Part shown: positions 44,471 to 54,694 of the stretch, piece after piece
Layout: the number at the start of each line of letters is the position of its first letter
Position numbering within the stretch: the first letter of the stretch is position 1
Assembly: GCA_965240325.2 (NCBI GenBank)
Contig: OZ251228.1
Span: forward strand, 2,418,001 to 2,482,000
DNA: 64,000 nucleotides
Source of the DNA: Rebecca billardiae RCC1528
Lineage: Eukaryota; Haptophyta
Direction of reading: 5' to 3'
The notes under the pieces: model-generated
Database searches by the model: none
Seen by the model: only the letters and a program-made list of their open reading frames with translations
Told to the model about the DNA's origin: nothing
Program-made: the position numbers and the translations under genes

Positions 44471-44914
44471 ACGACGCCGACTGTCGATCGAGCGCAAGTG
44501 ATTCAGCTCTCCTCCGTCCTCGCGGAGCGAGGGGCGCGACGGAAAGGATATAGGTAGTGCTGGCGCAGCGGTGGTGTTGATGCTTGCTGGTATAGTCCCT
44601 GTTCGTAGATGCCATGCATGGGCAGCCCGGACTGCATCGTATTCGTCATCTGCATTGCTACGCTGATGATGCAGCTCGTCCAGGGCGCACGCACCATCAT
44701 ATTGACCAGCCCACCATCAACCGAATGGATCTCGCCATCTGAGTGATCTGGCGGGCGCCAGCGCTGATGATGCAGCTCTTTACCGTACGATACGGAGCTC
44801 GAGAGTCGAGGGCCTTGACGAAGGACTTTGAACGCGGGCAGTGCCTCCTGGTCGGTGGCTCCGCGCGGGCCGGACCGCGCGCCCGGACGACACTGGTACG
44901 ACGATTATATTGAT
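44471..44914. other. Intergenic, nothing recognised
   Basis: About 440 bp with several short direct repeats (GATGATGCAGCTC at about 44667 and 44767) but no supported gene. Confidence 0.4.
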
Positions 44915-45178
44915 TATGGCCCGCGGTGCAGGGCGGAGCGCGCAGCGTGGAGCCCGCTCCGCGGGCACTAAGCACGTTTCAAACAGATCTTTGATCAAAG
45001 AAAAAAGGGACGGGGGACGATTTTCAGGGCTGGAGGAGACCGAGTTTCGAATTTTGAGACGGCACAGGGGTATCCATTGCAGCGAGAAAAGGACGCGTCC
45101 GCTCTTTTGATAGTCAGAGGCATCAACGAAACCCACGTCCAAGTGTGCGAGGGTGGGTAATTGTGGGTAGACTGTGAC
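44915..45178 (+). repeat. Three-copy dispersed block (family D), copy 1
   Basis: It starts ATGGCCCGCGGTGCAGGGCG and includes the palindromic ATCTTTGATCAAAG near 44983. It recurs inverted at 56915-57194 and in part at 62487-62637. The AAAAAAGGGACGGGGG core is the best conserved part. Confidence 0.85.
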
Positions 45179-45916
45179 CATAGTAAAAAGCACATGACCA
45201 TAGTAAAACAAGCATAGTCAGTAATTAGTGTGAAGTAGGACGGTTACAAGTCCAATACAAGCGTCAGCTTCTTTGAGGCTATTTTTACACATTGTTAGCG
45301 GCAAAATCTTCGTCGCGGGGTCGTATATCAGTTCGCTGGAGAACATTTACAGCGCTTCGTATCCATTATTATTATATCGCCCTGAGGCGGCCGCGGCGCG
45401 GCGGGCGACGATTAGTTATTTGAGACGAAGTTGCCACGAGCCCGCCCGAGCCGCTTGAGCGAGCGAGCTTTGCTCGCCGAGTGGCAGCGCCCACCCCGAC
45501 CAGGTGACGTCGCCGCAGTGACGCCGCGTGGCGGTGGCGGGGGCCGGCCGGCCGCTGGTCTCGCCCTCGCGCTCTGCTCTCCCCGAGCGCGCCTGTCGCC
45601 TCGCAGGCCGCGCGTCTCGCCCTCTCGCTCCGCTCTCCCCGAGGCTGAGCTCGCCCGCCTGTCACCTCGCAGGCGCCGCGCCGCAGACACGGAGCGCGCG
45701 CACCAGTTGCGTCGCGCTGCGCACGGAGCATGCGCGACGAGATCGCGGCGGGGGCGGCGAGATCGCGGCGGGGGCGACGGGAAACAACCTGCCCGCGGGC
45801 GCGTTCGTCACTCGAGGAGCAGCGCGCAAGGGCGAGCCGAGTCCGGAGCACGCGAGCTCGTCGCTCGCCGACCGGAGCAGAGCGCGCCGCCGCGAGCGAG
45901 CGGCGCGGCAGAGCTG
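45179..45916. other. Intergenic, GC rises toward 45.5 kb
   Basis: No convincing gene. 45179-45400 is AT-rich; 45400-45900 has long Arg/Ala/Pro-rich frames on both strands, typical of non-coding GC-rich DNA. Short direct repeats (GATCGCGGCGGGGGCG) occur at 45749 and 45763. Confidence 0.4.
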
Positions 45917-46905
45917 ATGAGCCGGATGCGCCCGGAGCTCGCGCGGCTGAAGGGCGAGCTCGAGCACGCGAGCTCGCGCCTCGACGCCGAGCGCGAGCTC
46001 CTCCTCAACTCGGTCGACGGCGGCGCGGAGGTGCAGCAGCGTGAGGACGAGCAGGAGCATCAGTGAAACGCGCGCCGGTTCCGGGGACCTCGCCCAGCGG
46101 CGCCCAGCTGCCTGCACGCGAGCGGCGGCCACGTGGCGCGAGGAGCTGCGTGGGGAAATCGCCGCGCGCGTCGACGCGGCGATCACCGGGCTGCAGGCCT
46201 CGGCAATCGACGCGGTGCGCACCCTCGCCGCCAGCCGCGACGACTCCGCCGTCGAGCTGCAGCAGCTGCGCGCGCAGATGCCAGAAGTGCCGATGGATGG
46301 GCGGCGGCGTATCAGCAGGCTGACGTGCACGAGCACGTGACACGCGGAGGCGCTAGGCGCCAAGCTGGCGAAGTGCGGCGCCGAGCTCGACGAGCTGAGC
46401 GACGCGGCAACGGACGCGCTGGGCGCCCGCGCCGCCATCGTCGCGGCGCCCTCCAGCAGCTCGAGCAGCTGTGGATAGTTGGCCGTCGAGGCGACCGCGG
46501 GTGTGACTCACAGTGTGAGTGAGCGCGCGCGGCTCAGCCTGCCGCTGGCAGCCGCCGTCTTCAAGGCCGACGCGGCGGAGGAGGCGGCGGGCGAGCACGG
46601 CGGCGCGGTGGAGCAGGCGCGCACGCGCGGCGGCAGGCGCGACGCGCCGCTCGCCTCGTTCCACCGCCCCGAGCTCCGCTCGGTTGGTCTCGGTGCGCGG
46701 CTGCGCAGCCGGCAGGCCGGGGCCAGCAGTGGCGCGCGCTCTCGCTCTGCCGGCACGAGGCGCGCCGGCTGAGCGACCAGCGGCCCGTCGTCGAGCGCAT
46801 GGCGCAGGGCGAGTACCTCAAGCAGGTGCGCCCGCTCGCGCGCACGCGCCGGCTCGCGCCGCGCCAGCGCCTCTCGCCCTGCCTGCGCGCGCGCGCCGGC
46901 CGCTA
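45917..46905 (+). pseudogene. Possible coiled-coil gene or remnant
   Basis: Protein-like helical segments appear in successive frames on the plus strand: MSRMRPELARLKGELEHASS (45917), TWREELRGEIAARVDAAITG (46130), LGAKLAKCGAELDELSDAAT (about 46355), PLASFHRPELRSVGLGARLR (about 46650) and VVERMAQGEYLKQVRPLART (about 46790). The frame shifts between them could be introns or decay, and I could not find consistent GT/AG pairs. Composition is like the coiled-coil gene at 12564, but no direct repeat of it was noticed. Confidence 0.35.
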
Positions 46906-48552
46906 GTCCCCGCGGCGGCCCGCGGCGACAGTCCTCGGCCCGCCCGGGCCCGGTGGGCGGCAGTGACTGAGTTGGCGGTGGCCGCTCAGGCGAACTGTTA
47001 CACATGTCAGACTACTGATGAGACAGCAGCCGACGGAGGGTGCACCGCGGGCCCCGAACTACGTTCGTTCCGCTACGGGAAAAGACCGCGGAACGCGGTC
47101 ATTCTACAGTCCTCTCAACAATTGATTACCCTATGGAGAGCACACCTGCACATCACACCTTCTCCTGGCCGCCTAGGCTTGCATGGCGGGCACCTGCGGC
47201 CCCAGCACTCTCCATAGTCTCCATTCGGTCGAGCTGCACCCATCACCCATCATGACTTCAGCCCGGGTGGGTGACAATTGGAGGACTCCTCTGGGCAGCA
47301 CGTGAAGCCGGCCAGCTCGGACGTGACCGTGGCCGACAGGCTCTCTGCTGGCTCCCACACCTCTTGAGTCTTTCAGCCTAGCTTGTAGCACAGCGCGCCG
47401 CTGATTTTCGGCGGAGCCTCGTGTGCTGTACTACAGGGCATACCCAATCAGCAGGTGGGCCGCTGGCAGGCTAGGTGCATCTGGTGCACTGTGGTGGCCA
47501 TTCCCCGACCACCCGACCCGCAGAGACGTGGCCTGCGCACTGAAACCGCACTGCTCACGCCAGACTGTACTCAGTACTGCTATAGGCTGGCTGCGCTAGG
47601 CAGTATCAAAGGCCATCCAGCTGCTAAGCGCCAGGGCCCACTATACAGCTGCTACACTCCCAGCCAGCCAGCCCACAGCCTGCTCAGGGGGTGAATTTCC
47701 ATCCCTGACTGCCCTCGTGGTGGTCCAGCACGGTCCCCTCGCAGCACCTGTCAGCCAGTTGTGCACCTCCACCCGTCCCAGAAAGCCCTTGAGCCCGTCT
47801 TATTCGGCTCAGCGGGCTCAAACCCCGTACCGACGGTAGGTTTTGAGCTCAGTGACTATGAAATGGACTGGCAACGAATAGCTGCGGGTATTTTCAATAC
47901 CAGGGGCGGCCTTGATGTAGGGGGCTGGGACGACGGGTGGCATTCAATTTATCTGACTGACTCAGCCCACACACCCGCCCAGCTCATACAGTTTACTATG
48001 ATTTAACGTGCACACTTGGTTAAGGGCCCGTTAAGGCGTGAAATTGACGCCATCCAACACTGCACAAAGTGACAAAGACACCGCCACAAAACAGACCGGC
48101 GCAGGCAGGTGAGGGGCGCGTTGCCGCACCTCATCGAGGCGGCCATTGCAGCAAGCGGCCGCCCCGCGCTCGGAGGCACAGTACCCACCTGGTCTGTGAG
48201 GGCTATAGATGCAGTAACGATGACAGATAGCATGCAGCAGTGGGCCTCAAACAGTGACTGACGAGCTGGTATAGACAGCCAAACACAAGGGTAACCAATT
48301 GTTGAGGGGACTGATCTCGCCCGCCTGAGCTGTGTGCGTCTCTTATTCTTACAGTTTACTATGATTTAACGTAGTGCACACTTGGTTAAGGCGTGATTAG
48401 TAGCTAAACTGTAATGGCCGCCTCGATGAGGTGCCCACGGCAACGCGCCCCTCCGGACCCCTGCCCGTGCCCTGCCTGCGCCGGTCTGTTTTTTTCCACG
48501 ACTGCTTGCTTTAATATGGCTGGCGGCCTGAAGTTATTTGGCGCGGGCAAGG
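46906..48552. other. Intergenic, repeat fragments
   Basis: About 1.6 kb without a supported gene. It contains a reverse-strand copy (about 47030-47105) of the GACCGCGTTCCGCGGTC terminus seen at 50.1, 55.6 and 57.4 kb. There is a fragment (47845-47915) similar to 56765-56825, and direct copies of TTTACTATGATTTAACG at 47990 and 48355. A ~65-bp inverted repeat (48085-48150 against 48412-48490) encloses ~260 bp and its right arm ends just upstream of the next gene. Confidence 0.55.
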
Positions 48553-49935
48553 ATGGCAGCGGGCGCCGGGCACCAGTACATGAGCCACCTCGGGGACGCC
48601 GCCTCGTCGCACGGCGAGTGCGTCGTCTGCCTCGAGCGGCAGGCGCTCCGCCTCGCCGTACTCTGCGCGCCGAGCGGCCAGCGCGTCTGCCGCCACTTCG
48701 TGTGCTGGGACTGCGCGACGCAGCTGCCGGAGCCAATGCTCTGCCCGATCTGCCGCGCGCACGCCGCGCGCGCTGCGCTGCTGCCCGCGCCGCACCGCGA
48801 CCCGCGCACGCTCTTCGCCCTGGTGAACACGTCCGCCTCGCGCTACCTCAGCCGGCGCGACCTGCTCGACTACTGCGTCGCCGCCTCGGGGCTGCCGGCG
48901 CGCGCGGTGCGCGAGGAGGTGCACCGCCACTGGAGCAGCTGGGACGACGACGGCGACGGCGCGATCAGCTACACGGAGTTCGCGCGCGAGGTGTGCCCGA
49001 TGCTCGAGCGGTTCTACCTGCGCGAGGTCAAGGCGCTGCGCCGCCAGTCCGAGCCGCCGCCCGTCCCGCGCGACACCGAGGCCGCGCGCCGCTGGTTTGA
49101 CTTCTTCGACGAGGACGGCTCGGGCACGCTGGAGCGCGGCGAGGTGCTGCGCGCGCTGCGCAAGACGTTCCGCGGCATGGGCTCGGAGGAGCTCGGGCAG
49201 ATCCTCGCGGCGATCTGCCCGACGGACGAGCTCGACTTCCAGAGCTTCCGCTCCGGCCTGTACGAGTACCTGCAGGCGTACCTCCCGGCGGCGCTGCCGG
49301 GCGCGCGCTCCCCGCGGTCGGGCGAGGCGGCGGCCGAGGCGGAGGCCGGGGCGAGTGCGCGACACGGCCGCGGGCCGCCGCCGCCGGGCGCGGGCAGATC
49401 CGCAGAGGCGGCGGCGTACGGCGCCGAGCACGTGGCGGCCGACGACTCCGCGCCGCCGCTCACGAGCCCGCTCCCGCCGACGGCGCACGCCGCGGCCGCG
49501 GCCGACATGCCCGCGTTTGCGCGCGCGCAGGAGGCGCTCGGCGCGCACAAGCGCTCGTTCGAGCAGCTGGTGGACAACATCAACCACGGGCTGTACGAGG
49601 GGGTGCGCGAGGTGCTCGCCGTCGACGCGGGCGTGCTCTCGCGCAAGCGCGCGCAGCTCGCGCAGCTGCAGCGTCGCGTGGACAAGCACCGCGACGCTCT
49701 GCGCCGGCTGGACGACGAGCGCGACCGCATCGATTTGAGCGAGCTCGACAGCCACCCAGAGCTGCGCGAGCCGCTCAGGCAGCGCCGGCGCGTCTTCTGC
49801 GACGTCGCGGGCGTGCTGGCGGAGCGGCTCGAGCGGGACAAGGTGCTAGTCGAGGGGGTCGACGAGCTCCTGCGCCGCGCCGCGGAGCCCGTCGATCTGG
49901 GCGGACTGATGCGTCGTGTGCAGACCGATCGTTGA
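48553..49935 (+). CDS. RING-type zinc finger plus EF-hand protein
   Basis: A 460-aa single-exon frame starting MAAGAGHQYMSHLGD. Residues ~20-70 hold a RING-like Cys/His pattern (CVVCL, CRHFVCWDCA, LCPICRA). Two EF-hand loops follow: DDDGDGAISYTEF (~residue 135) and DEDGSGTLERGE (~180), each with acidic residues at positions 1, 3, 5 and a Glu near position 12. The C-terminal third has a coiled-coil segment (SRKRAQLAQLQRRVDKHRDA). The domain order suggests a calcium-responsive E3 ubiquitin ligase. The RING spacing is not fully canonical, so ligase activity is an inference. I chose the ATG rather than the slightly longer frame upstream, which lacks an ATG. Confidence 0.75.
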   Translation: MAAGAGHQYMSHLGDAASSHGECVVCLERQALRLAVLCAPSGQRVCRHFVCWDCATQLPEPMLCPICRAHAARAALLPAPHRDPRTLFALVNTSASRYLSRRDLLDYCVAASGLPARAVREEVHRHWSSWDDDGDGAISYTEFAREVCPMLERFYLREVKALRRQSEPPPVPRDTEAARRWFDFFDEDGSGTLERGEVLRALRKTFRGMGSEELGQILAAICPTDELDFQSFRSGLYEYLQAYLPAALPGARSPRSGEAAAEAEAGASARHGRGPPPPGAGRSAEAAAYGAEHVAADDSAPPLTSPLPPTAHAAAAADMPAFARAQEALGAHKRSFEQLVDNINHGLYEGVREVLAVDAGVLSRKRAQLAQLQRRVDKHRDALRRLDDERDRIDLSELDSHPELREPLRQRRRVFCDVAGVLAERLERDKVLVEGVDELLRRAAEPVDLGGLMRRVQTDR

Positions 49936-51235
49936 CGTGCGGCTGACACTGACAGTTTCAGCTGACACGCAACACTAACTACGGCTACGCCGAAAGGCCC
50001 GATAACGCGTCGCCGCCTCGACGGGCCCGGTGCCCGGTCGGCCGGTACGGCCGATCGGGCGGAATTGATGACGAATATATTATATAGTACTTAGTAGGAC
50101 CGCGCGTTCCGCGGTCCTTTTCTGCATATATAGAACCATCATCGTCAACGCAGTTGGCGCCTGCGAGCGCGCCTGCACGTGCCTGTGCCTCCGGACCCGC
50201 CTCCCGCTTGCTGCTCACGCAGTCAGCTGCGACCGTGGCGCATGATCGCAGAAGCAGTGCCGGCAGTACGGCCTGCATCAGCTAGTGCCGCGCCGTCGTG
50301 GCGCGCGCGGTAGTTGCGTTTCGGTTTGCAGCGCTCACGCGCTCGGCGCCAGCACGCGCGTGCGGCTCAGGTGTGTCAAATGCGGTCTCGTCGGCGCGTT
50401 TTCGCCTGCCACCTCGTGCACCCGTGCCGCCAGCTTCATCGTCTTTATGAGGACTGCTGCTGCTGTCGCCATCCGCTCTCCATCACCCGAGTCGCGCGGC
50501 GCCGCGCGGTAGCCTTTTTCCATTTAGCAGCTGCGTGCACACGGCACAGTGTCACCACAGCGGCTTCCCAGCAGTCGTCGACAATTGCGTCGTCAGAATC
50601 CTCCTCGTCGTCGGCTTCCACGGACTCCTTCAGTACTCCGACTAGTCCGCGAGCTCTGCGGCACGACTCACTCGGCACGATCGCGGACAGGTCGCCCGGA
50701 TCCGAGCTGATTGATCAGCCAGTTGGACATTTGGCAGCTAGTTGTCAGACGGACGTCCGATTTGACCGGTGCGGTCTCAGGTCCGCTGCTGTGATTAGAG
50801 TCTCGCGCTGCTGTGAAGTGTTCGAGTAGTGAGTGAGTCTCGCTCGAAGTCGCAGGCAGGCGACGGTCGGACTGCAGAACCGCGTACTTCAACTGCTGGC
50901 GAACTGGCCACGGGGGAGAGTGACGCGATGGCACTCGGCCACCGCGGGTCCCCAACACTAAAGTCGTAGTAGCCTAGTTAACTCAATATATATATATATA
51001 TATAATATACTACCCGTGCGCAGCGTAATAACGGTCTCCGACGGCGTAGTACTGAACCGTGAGGCGTGACGGCTCGCACTGCTCGTTATAGTCGTCGTGC
51101 GATCGTACATTCTTAGGCGCGTTCAACAATCAACCGCGCTCGCGCGGACGAGCGACGCGCGTCTCGCCGCCTCGTCATCTGAAAAGTGCAAGCTCTTAAA
51201 TCTGAAACTAGGCTAGCCGTGCGAACGCAGCGTGG
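49936..51235. other. Intergenic region with terminus fragment and (TA)n
   Basis: About 1.3 kb. 50098-50130 holds a copy of the GCGTTCCGCGGTCCTTTTC terminus; 50986-51007 is a (TA)n tract. A minus-strand frame at 50445-50678 has a plausible acidic segment (EADDEEDSDDAIVDDCWEAA), and a plus-strand frame covers the same bases; neither is convincing as a gene. Confidence 0.45.
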
Positions 51236-52582
51236 CTACTCCACCCCACGGCGCGATGGCTCGGCGGCCGCCGCAGCGGCGCCGGCCATCGCTGGTGCGC
51301 CCGCGCCCGCCACAGCTGCGTCCGCCGCAAGCTTGCGCAGCGGGTCCTCGCGCGCCGCGCTCTCGCCGACGACGACGGGGCACGCGGCGGGCGCGGCCGC
51401 GTGCGGGCTCGCCGCGAGCCGCTCGTGCATGCACAGCTCGCGCCCCTTGGCGCGCAGCCACTCCACAGCGTGCTCGAGCGGCGCGGGCTCGGCGCCGCCC
51501 GCCTGCGCCGCGCCGTCCGCGTCGGTCGGCGCCGCGCCGTCCGCCACCGCGCCGTGCACGCGCGAGCCGTGGAAGACCATCAGCGCGAGCGCCACCGGCA
51601 GGTGCAGCAGCGAGCCGAGGAAGAGCCGCCGCGCCGAGCCCTGCGACTTGCGCTGCCAGAAGCGCGCGGCGAGCGCGAGGAGCGCGCCGTTGAAGAGGAG
51701 CGACTCGACGGCGTACATGGGCGAGGTGACGCCGGCGGCCGAGGTCGCGACCGGCACCGCCGCGAGCGCGAGCGCGTACCCCAGGCAGTGCGCCGCCGTG
51801 CGCGTGCCGGCCGCGTCAAACAGCGGCAGCATGCGGTAACCGCCCGCGGCGTAGTCGACGCGGTGGAGCCACGCGAGCGCGTAGAAGTGGGGCATCTGCC
51901 AGAGGAAGAGGGTCGCGCCGAGCGCGAGGGGCTCGGCGCCGCAGAGCGAGCCCGTCGCCGCGGTCCAGCCCATCAGCGGCGGCAGCGCGCCCACCACCGC
52001 GCCCACCGCCGTGTTGGCGGGCGTGAGCACCTTGAGTGGCGTGTACACGCCCGCGTACAGCGCAATGTTGGCCGCGCCGAGCGCGGCGGTGAGCGGGTTC
52101 GCGCACGCGTAGAGCATCGTGACGCCGACCGTGCCCGACGTCGCGGCGAACGCGAGCGCGTGCGCCGGCGAGATCTTGCCCGACGGCAGCGGGCGGCGCG
52201 CGGTGCGCTTCATCCGCGCGTCGCGCGCCTTCTCGTACGTCTGGTTGAGCGTGTTGGCGCACGCGGAGGCGAGGAAGGTGCCCGCGAGCGTGGGCGCGAG
52301 GACGGTGGCGTCGAAGGGCGGGCCGGCCATGGCGTACCCCGCGGAGGTCGTGAGCACGACCAGACCGCTCAGCCGGTACTTGGCCAGCTCGAGGTAGATC
52401 GACGGCCACTCGGCGAGGCCGACCGCCGGCGGGCTGTCGGCGGACGATGGACCGGCGAGCGCGGATTTGTCCGCGGCGCCCGCGGTCGTGGTGCTCAAGG
52501 GCGCTGCCGATGCGCGCAGGCGGCACGGCAGGCCCACCGCGCACCGCGCGGCTCGCGCCGAGCACGCGCGGCGAGCGAGCAT
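51236..52582 (-). CDS. COX10: Protoheme IX farnesyltransferase (haem O synthase), mitochondrial
   Basis: A 448-aa frame starting MLARRACSARAARCAVGLPC, an Arg/Ala-rich stretch typical of a mitochondrial presequence. From about residue 60 it follows the UbiA/COX10 prenyltransferase family: LAKYRLSGLVVLTTSAGYAM, then the first Asp-rich site region NTLNQTYEKARDARMKRT (N-x-x-x-D-x-x-x-D type) and RPLPSGKISPAHAL, VYTPLKVLTPANTAVGAVVG, and the second site around WQMPHFYALAWLHRVDYAAG. Seven to nine membrane helices are expected; the hydrophobic pattern agrees. COX10 farnesylates haem b to haem O for cytochrome c oxidase assembly in the inner membrane. The C-terminal ~80 residues are Ala-rich and outside the usual core. 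It is divergent from the SGNH hydrolase. Confidence 0.93.
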   Translation of the reverse strand: MLARRACSARAARCAVGLPCRLRASAAPLSTTTAGAADKSALAGPSSADSPPAVGLAEWPSIYLELAKYRLSGLVVLTTSAGYAMAGPPFDATVLAPTLAGTFLASACANTLNQTYEKARDARMKRTARRPLPSGKISPAHALAFAATSGTVGVTMLYACANPLTAALGAANIALYAGVYTPLKVLTPANTAVGAVVGALPPLMGWTAATGSLCGAEPLALGATLFLWQMPHFYALAWLHRVDYAAGGYRMLPLFDAAGTRTAAHCLGYALALAAVPVATSAAGVTSPMYAVESLLFNGALLALAARFWQRKSQGSARRLFLGSLLHLPVALALMVFHGSRVHGAVADGAAPTDADGAAQAGGAEPAPLEHAVEWLRAKGRELCMHERLAASPHAAAPAACPVVVGESAAREDPLRKLAADAAVAGAGAPAMAGAAAAAAEPSRRGVE

Positions 52583-52721
52583 CAAGCCCGCCGCGAACGA
52601 GCAACACCACGGGCCCGTAATCGCACCTTCAGCTTCGACAGCGCGCTCGAAAGGCCAGGTCGACGAGCTCAGTTTCGGTGCGCAGCTCGGTTTCGTCACT
52701 CCTCGTCCTGTCAAGTCGGCC
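52583..52721. promoter_or_regulatory. 139-bp divergent gap, probable shared promoter
   Basis: The COX10 start (minus) and the hydrolase start (plus) are only 139 bp apart. No TATA-like element is visible. Function inferred from gene arrangement. Confidence 0.4.
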
Positions 52722-54500
52722 ATGGCGGCGGCGCGATTGCTCGGGGTGCTCGTGGCATTCGGTGGCGGCACCTCCCACGCACTGGACGGCGTGCCGCGTC
52801 CACTCGCGGCGCGCGCCGACGAGGCGATGCTTGGACGCGCCATTCTACACGCCAATGCGGCGGACCCCGGCTGGCAACGGCTGTTTGCGCGCCTGTCCTC
52901 GGGCCTGCCGATCAGCGCGCTCGCGCTCGGCTCGTCGGTCACAGGGACGACCGGCGGCTGCACGCACTCCGTCGTGCCGTGGTGCGAGCAGTGCTGCGGC
53001 TCGCGCGACTACGGGAGCCACGCACGCCCCGGGAGTGGCTGGCTGCGCATCCCCTTCGACTGGCTGAACAGCACGTGGCCGCACCGCGACCACCGGCTGT
53101 ACAACGCTGGCAAGCCCGCGACGCCCATCGGCGCCTACGCCGAGTGCATGCGCGCGTGGATGCCCGCGCCTGTCGACCTGTGGATCCTTGAGGTGGGCGC
53201 CGCGCCCAGCAAGCCCGCCGACCTCGAGCGCATCGTGCGCGTCGCGCGCTCGCTCCCCGGCACAGACGGCACCGGCCCGCCGGCGATTCTTCTCGTGGTG
53301 CTCGCGGACTGGTGCCTGGACAATGGGCACAAGCACGTGCGCGGCTGTCCGCTGCCCAAGCAGCGTCAATCGGACGACTTGCTCACCGTGCGCAACGGCT
53401 TCTTGGCGCAAGGCAGGGCGCACACGTCCATCGAGGACCTCGTCGCGCTGCTCTCGCGCTACTACGGCCTGCGCGCGGTGTCGCTGCACGACGCGTGGTG
53501 GCCGGGGCTGTGGCGCCTCACCTCGCCGGGCGGCGGCGCCACGGGGACCTGGCTGGGGGAGCTCACCGCGGACGGCATTCACCCGGCGCCGGCGGGCATC
53601 GAGATGCTCGGCGACGTGGTGCGCGACGCGCTGTGGCAGGCGTACCGCCTGTCTCGATGGCACGCGCCCACGCCACGCCCCGGCCCATCCACCGCGGCAG
53701 CTCAGCCGCACGAGACGACGGCTCACGCGCAGGGCGCCGCGCGTCTGCCGCCACCACTCCATACCTCTGCCAACCTGCGCGCGCGCGCGTCGATGGTGTG
53801 CTACGGCTTTGACGCCAACCTCGGGGAGCGCGCGCGGGGCCGCCGTGGCCGTGTGTCCCGCTCGGTACTGCACGCCATCAGCGCGGAGGGCGGCACGCTG
53901 GTCGCGCAGCTGCTGCCGAGCACAGGCGGCGCGCCCGCCGGCGCGGCGCGCGCGCCGGCCGCGGCGCCAGGCTGGCAGTTCATCGAGTACGAGAAGGGCT
54001 CGCGGACGCAGCTCAAGCCGGGGCTGCGGGCGGAGACGCCGGGCGCAGTCGCGCGCATCCAGCTGCTGCCCGTCACGCGGCGCGCGTTCACGGCGTACAG
54101 CGCCTCGCGCGAGGCGCACAATGGCACCGCGGCGCTCAGCCCCGTCAGCAGCTCGCTGCTCGGCGGAGCCGATCCCTCCGGCGCACAGCTGAGGCGGCCG
54201 TACGTGCTCGTGCGCTACCTCAAGTCGTACGAGGGCATGGGCATCGCACGTGCCACGTGCGAGGGCGCGTGCGCGTGCGCCCCGGCGGAGATGGACGGCC
54301 ACCTCTCGCAAAAGTACTCCGTGGTCGGCACCGAGGCGCTGCGAGACGTGCGGCTCGACGCGAGCGCGCTGCGGACGGGCGCGCCGTGCGTGCTGCGCGT
54401 CGAAGTGCTCCAGCGTTCCAGCTCGCCCACGCGTGGCCACCGATGCAAGCTTGTGCAGATTGTCGTGGGCGACGAGGACGACGAGGCGCACCGCCAGTAG
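52722..54500 (+). CDS. Secreted SGNH/GDSL-type hydrolase with C-terminal extra domain
   Basis: A 592-aa single-exon frame. The N-terminus MAAARLLGVLVAFGGGTSHA is a probable signal peptide. The catalytic Ser block is ALGSSVTGTTGGC (~residue 70), a likely oxyanion Gly/Asn region follows (HRDHRLYNAG, LEVGAAP), and the catalytic Asp-His block is ADGIHPAPAGIEML (~residue 287). Cys pairs near the Ser block (CTHSVVPWCEQCC) suggest disulphides. After a Pro/Thr linker a second region (~residues 360-590) contains β-rich segments such as PGWQFIEYEKGSR and a Cys cluster (CEGACACAP); I do not recognise it. SGNH hydrolases act as esterases or deacetylases; the substrate is unknown, possibly a glycan or lipid at the cell surface. 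Confidence 0.75.
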   Translation: MAAARLLGVLVAFGGGTSHALDGVPRPLAARADEAMLGRAILHANAADPGWQRLFARLSSGLPISALALGSSVTGTTGGCTHSVVPWCEQCCGSRDYGSHARPGSGWLRIPFDWLNSTWPHRDHRLYNAGKPATPIGAYAECMRAWMPAPVDLWILEVGAAPSKPADLERIVRVARSLPGTDGTGPPAILLVVLADWCLDNGHKHVRGCPLPKQRQSDDLLTVRNGFLAQGRAHTSIEDLVALLSRYYGLRAVSLHDAWWPGLWRLTSPGGGATGTWLGELTADGIHPAPAGIEMLGDVVRDALWQAYRLSRWHAPTPRPGPSTAAAQPHETTAHAQGAARLPPPLHTSANLRARASMVCYGFDANLGERARGRRGRVSRSVLHAISAEGGTLVAQLLPSTGGAPAGAARAPAAAPGWQFIEYEKGSRTQLKPGLRAETPGAVARIQLLPVTRRAFTAYSASREAHNGTAALSPVSSSLLGGADPSGAQLRRPYVLVRYLKSYEGMGIARATCEGACACAPAEMDGHLSQKYSVVGTEALRDVRLDASALRTGAPCVLRVEVLQRSSSPTRGHRCKLVQIVVGDEDDEAHRQ

Positions 54501-54694
54501 CTCCGCTCATTGGGCTCCGCTCCGCCGCGGTTCGCCTGCGATACTGACGCCTGCCCGTTGTGGTTCGGCAGCATGCCACTGCTGTGCCACTGGCAGGCCA
54601 CGAGTCACGATACGACGACCGGGCGTCGTCGTTATTAATTACGTATATATATATATTTATAGTATATATAAGCATGTATATTATTAATACTATA

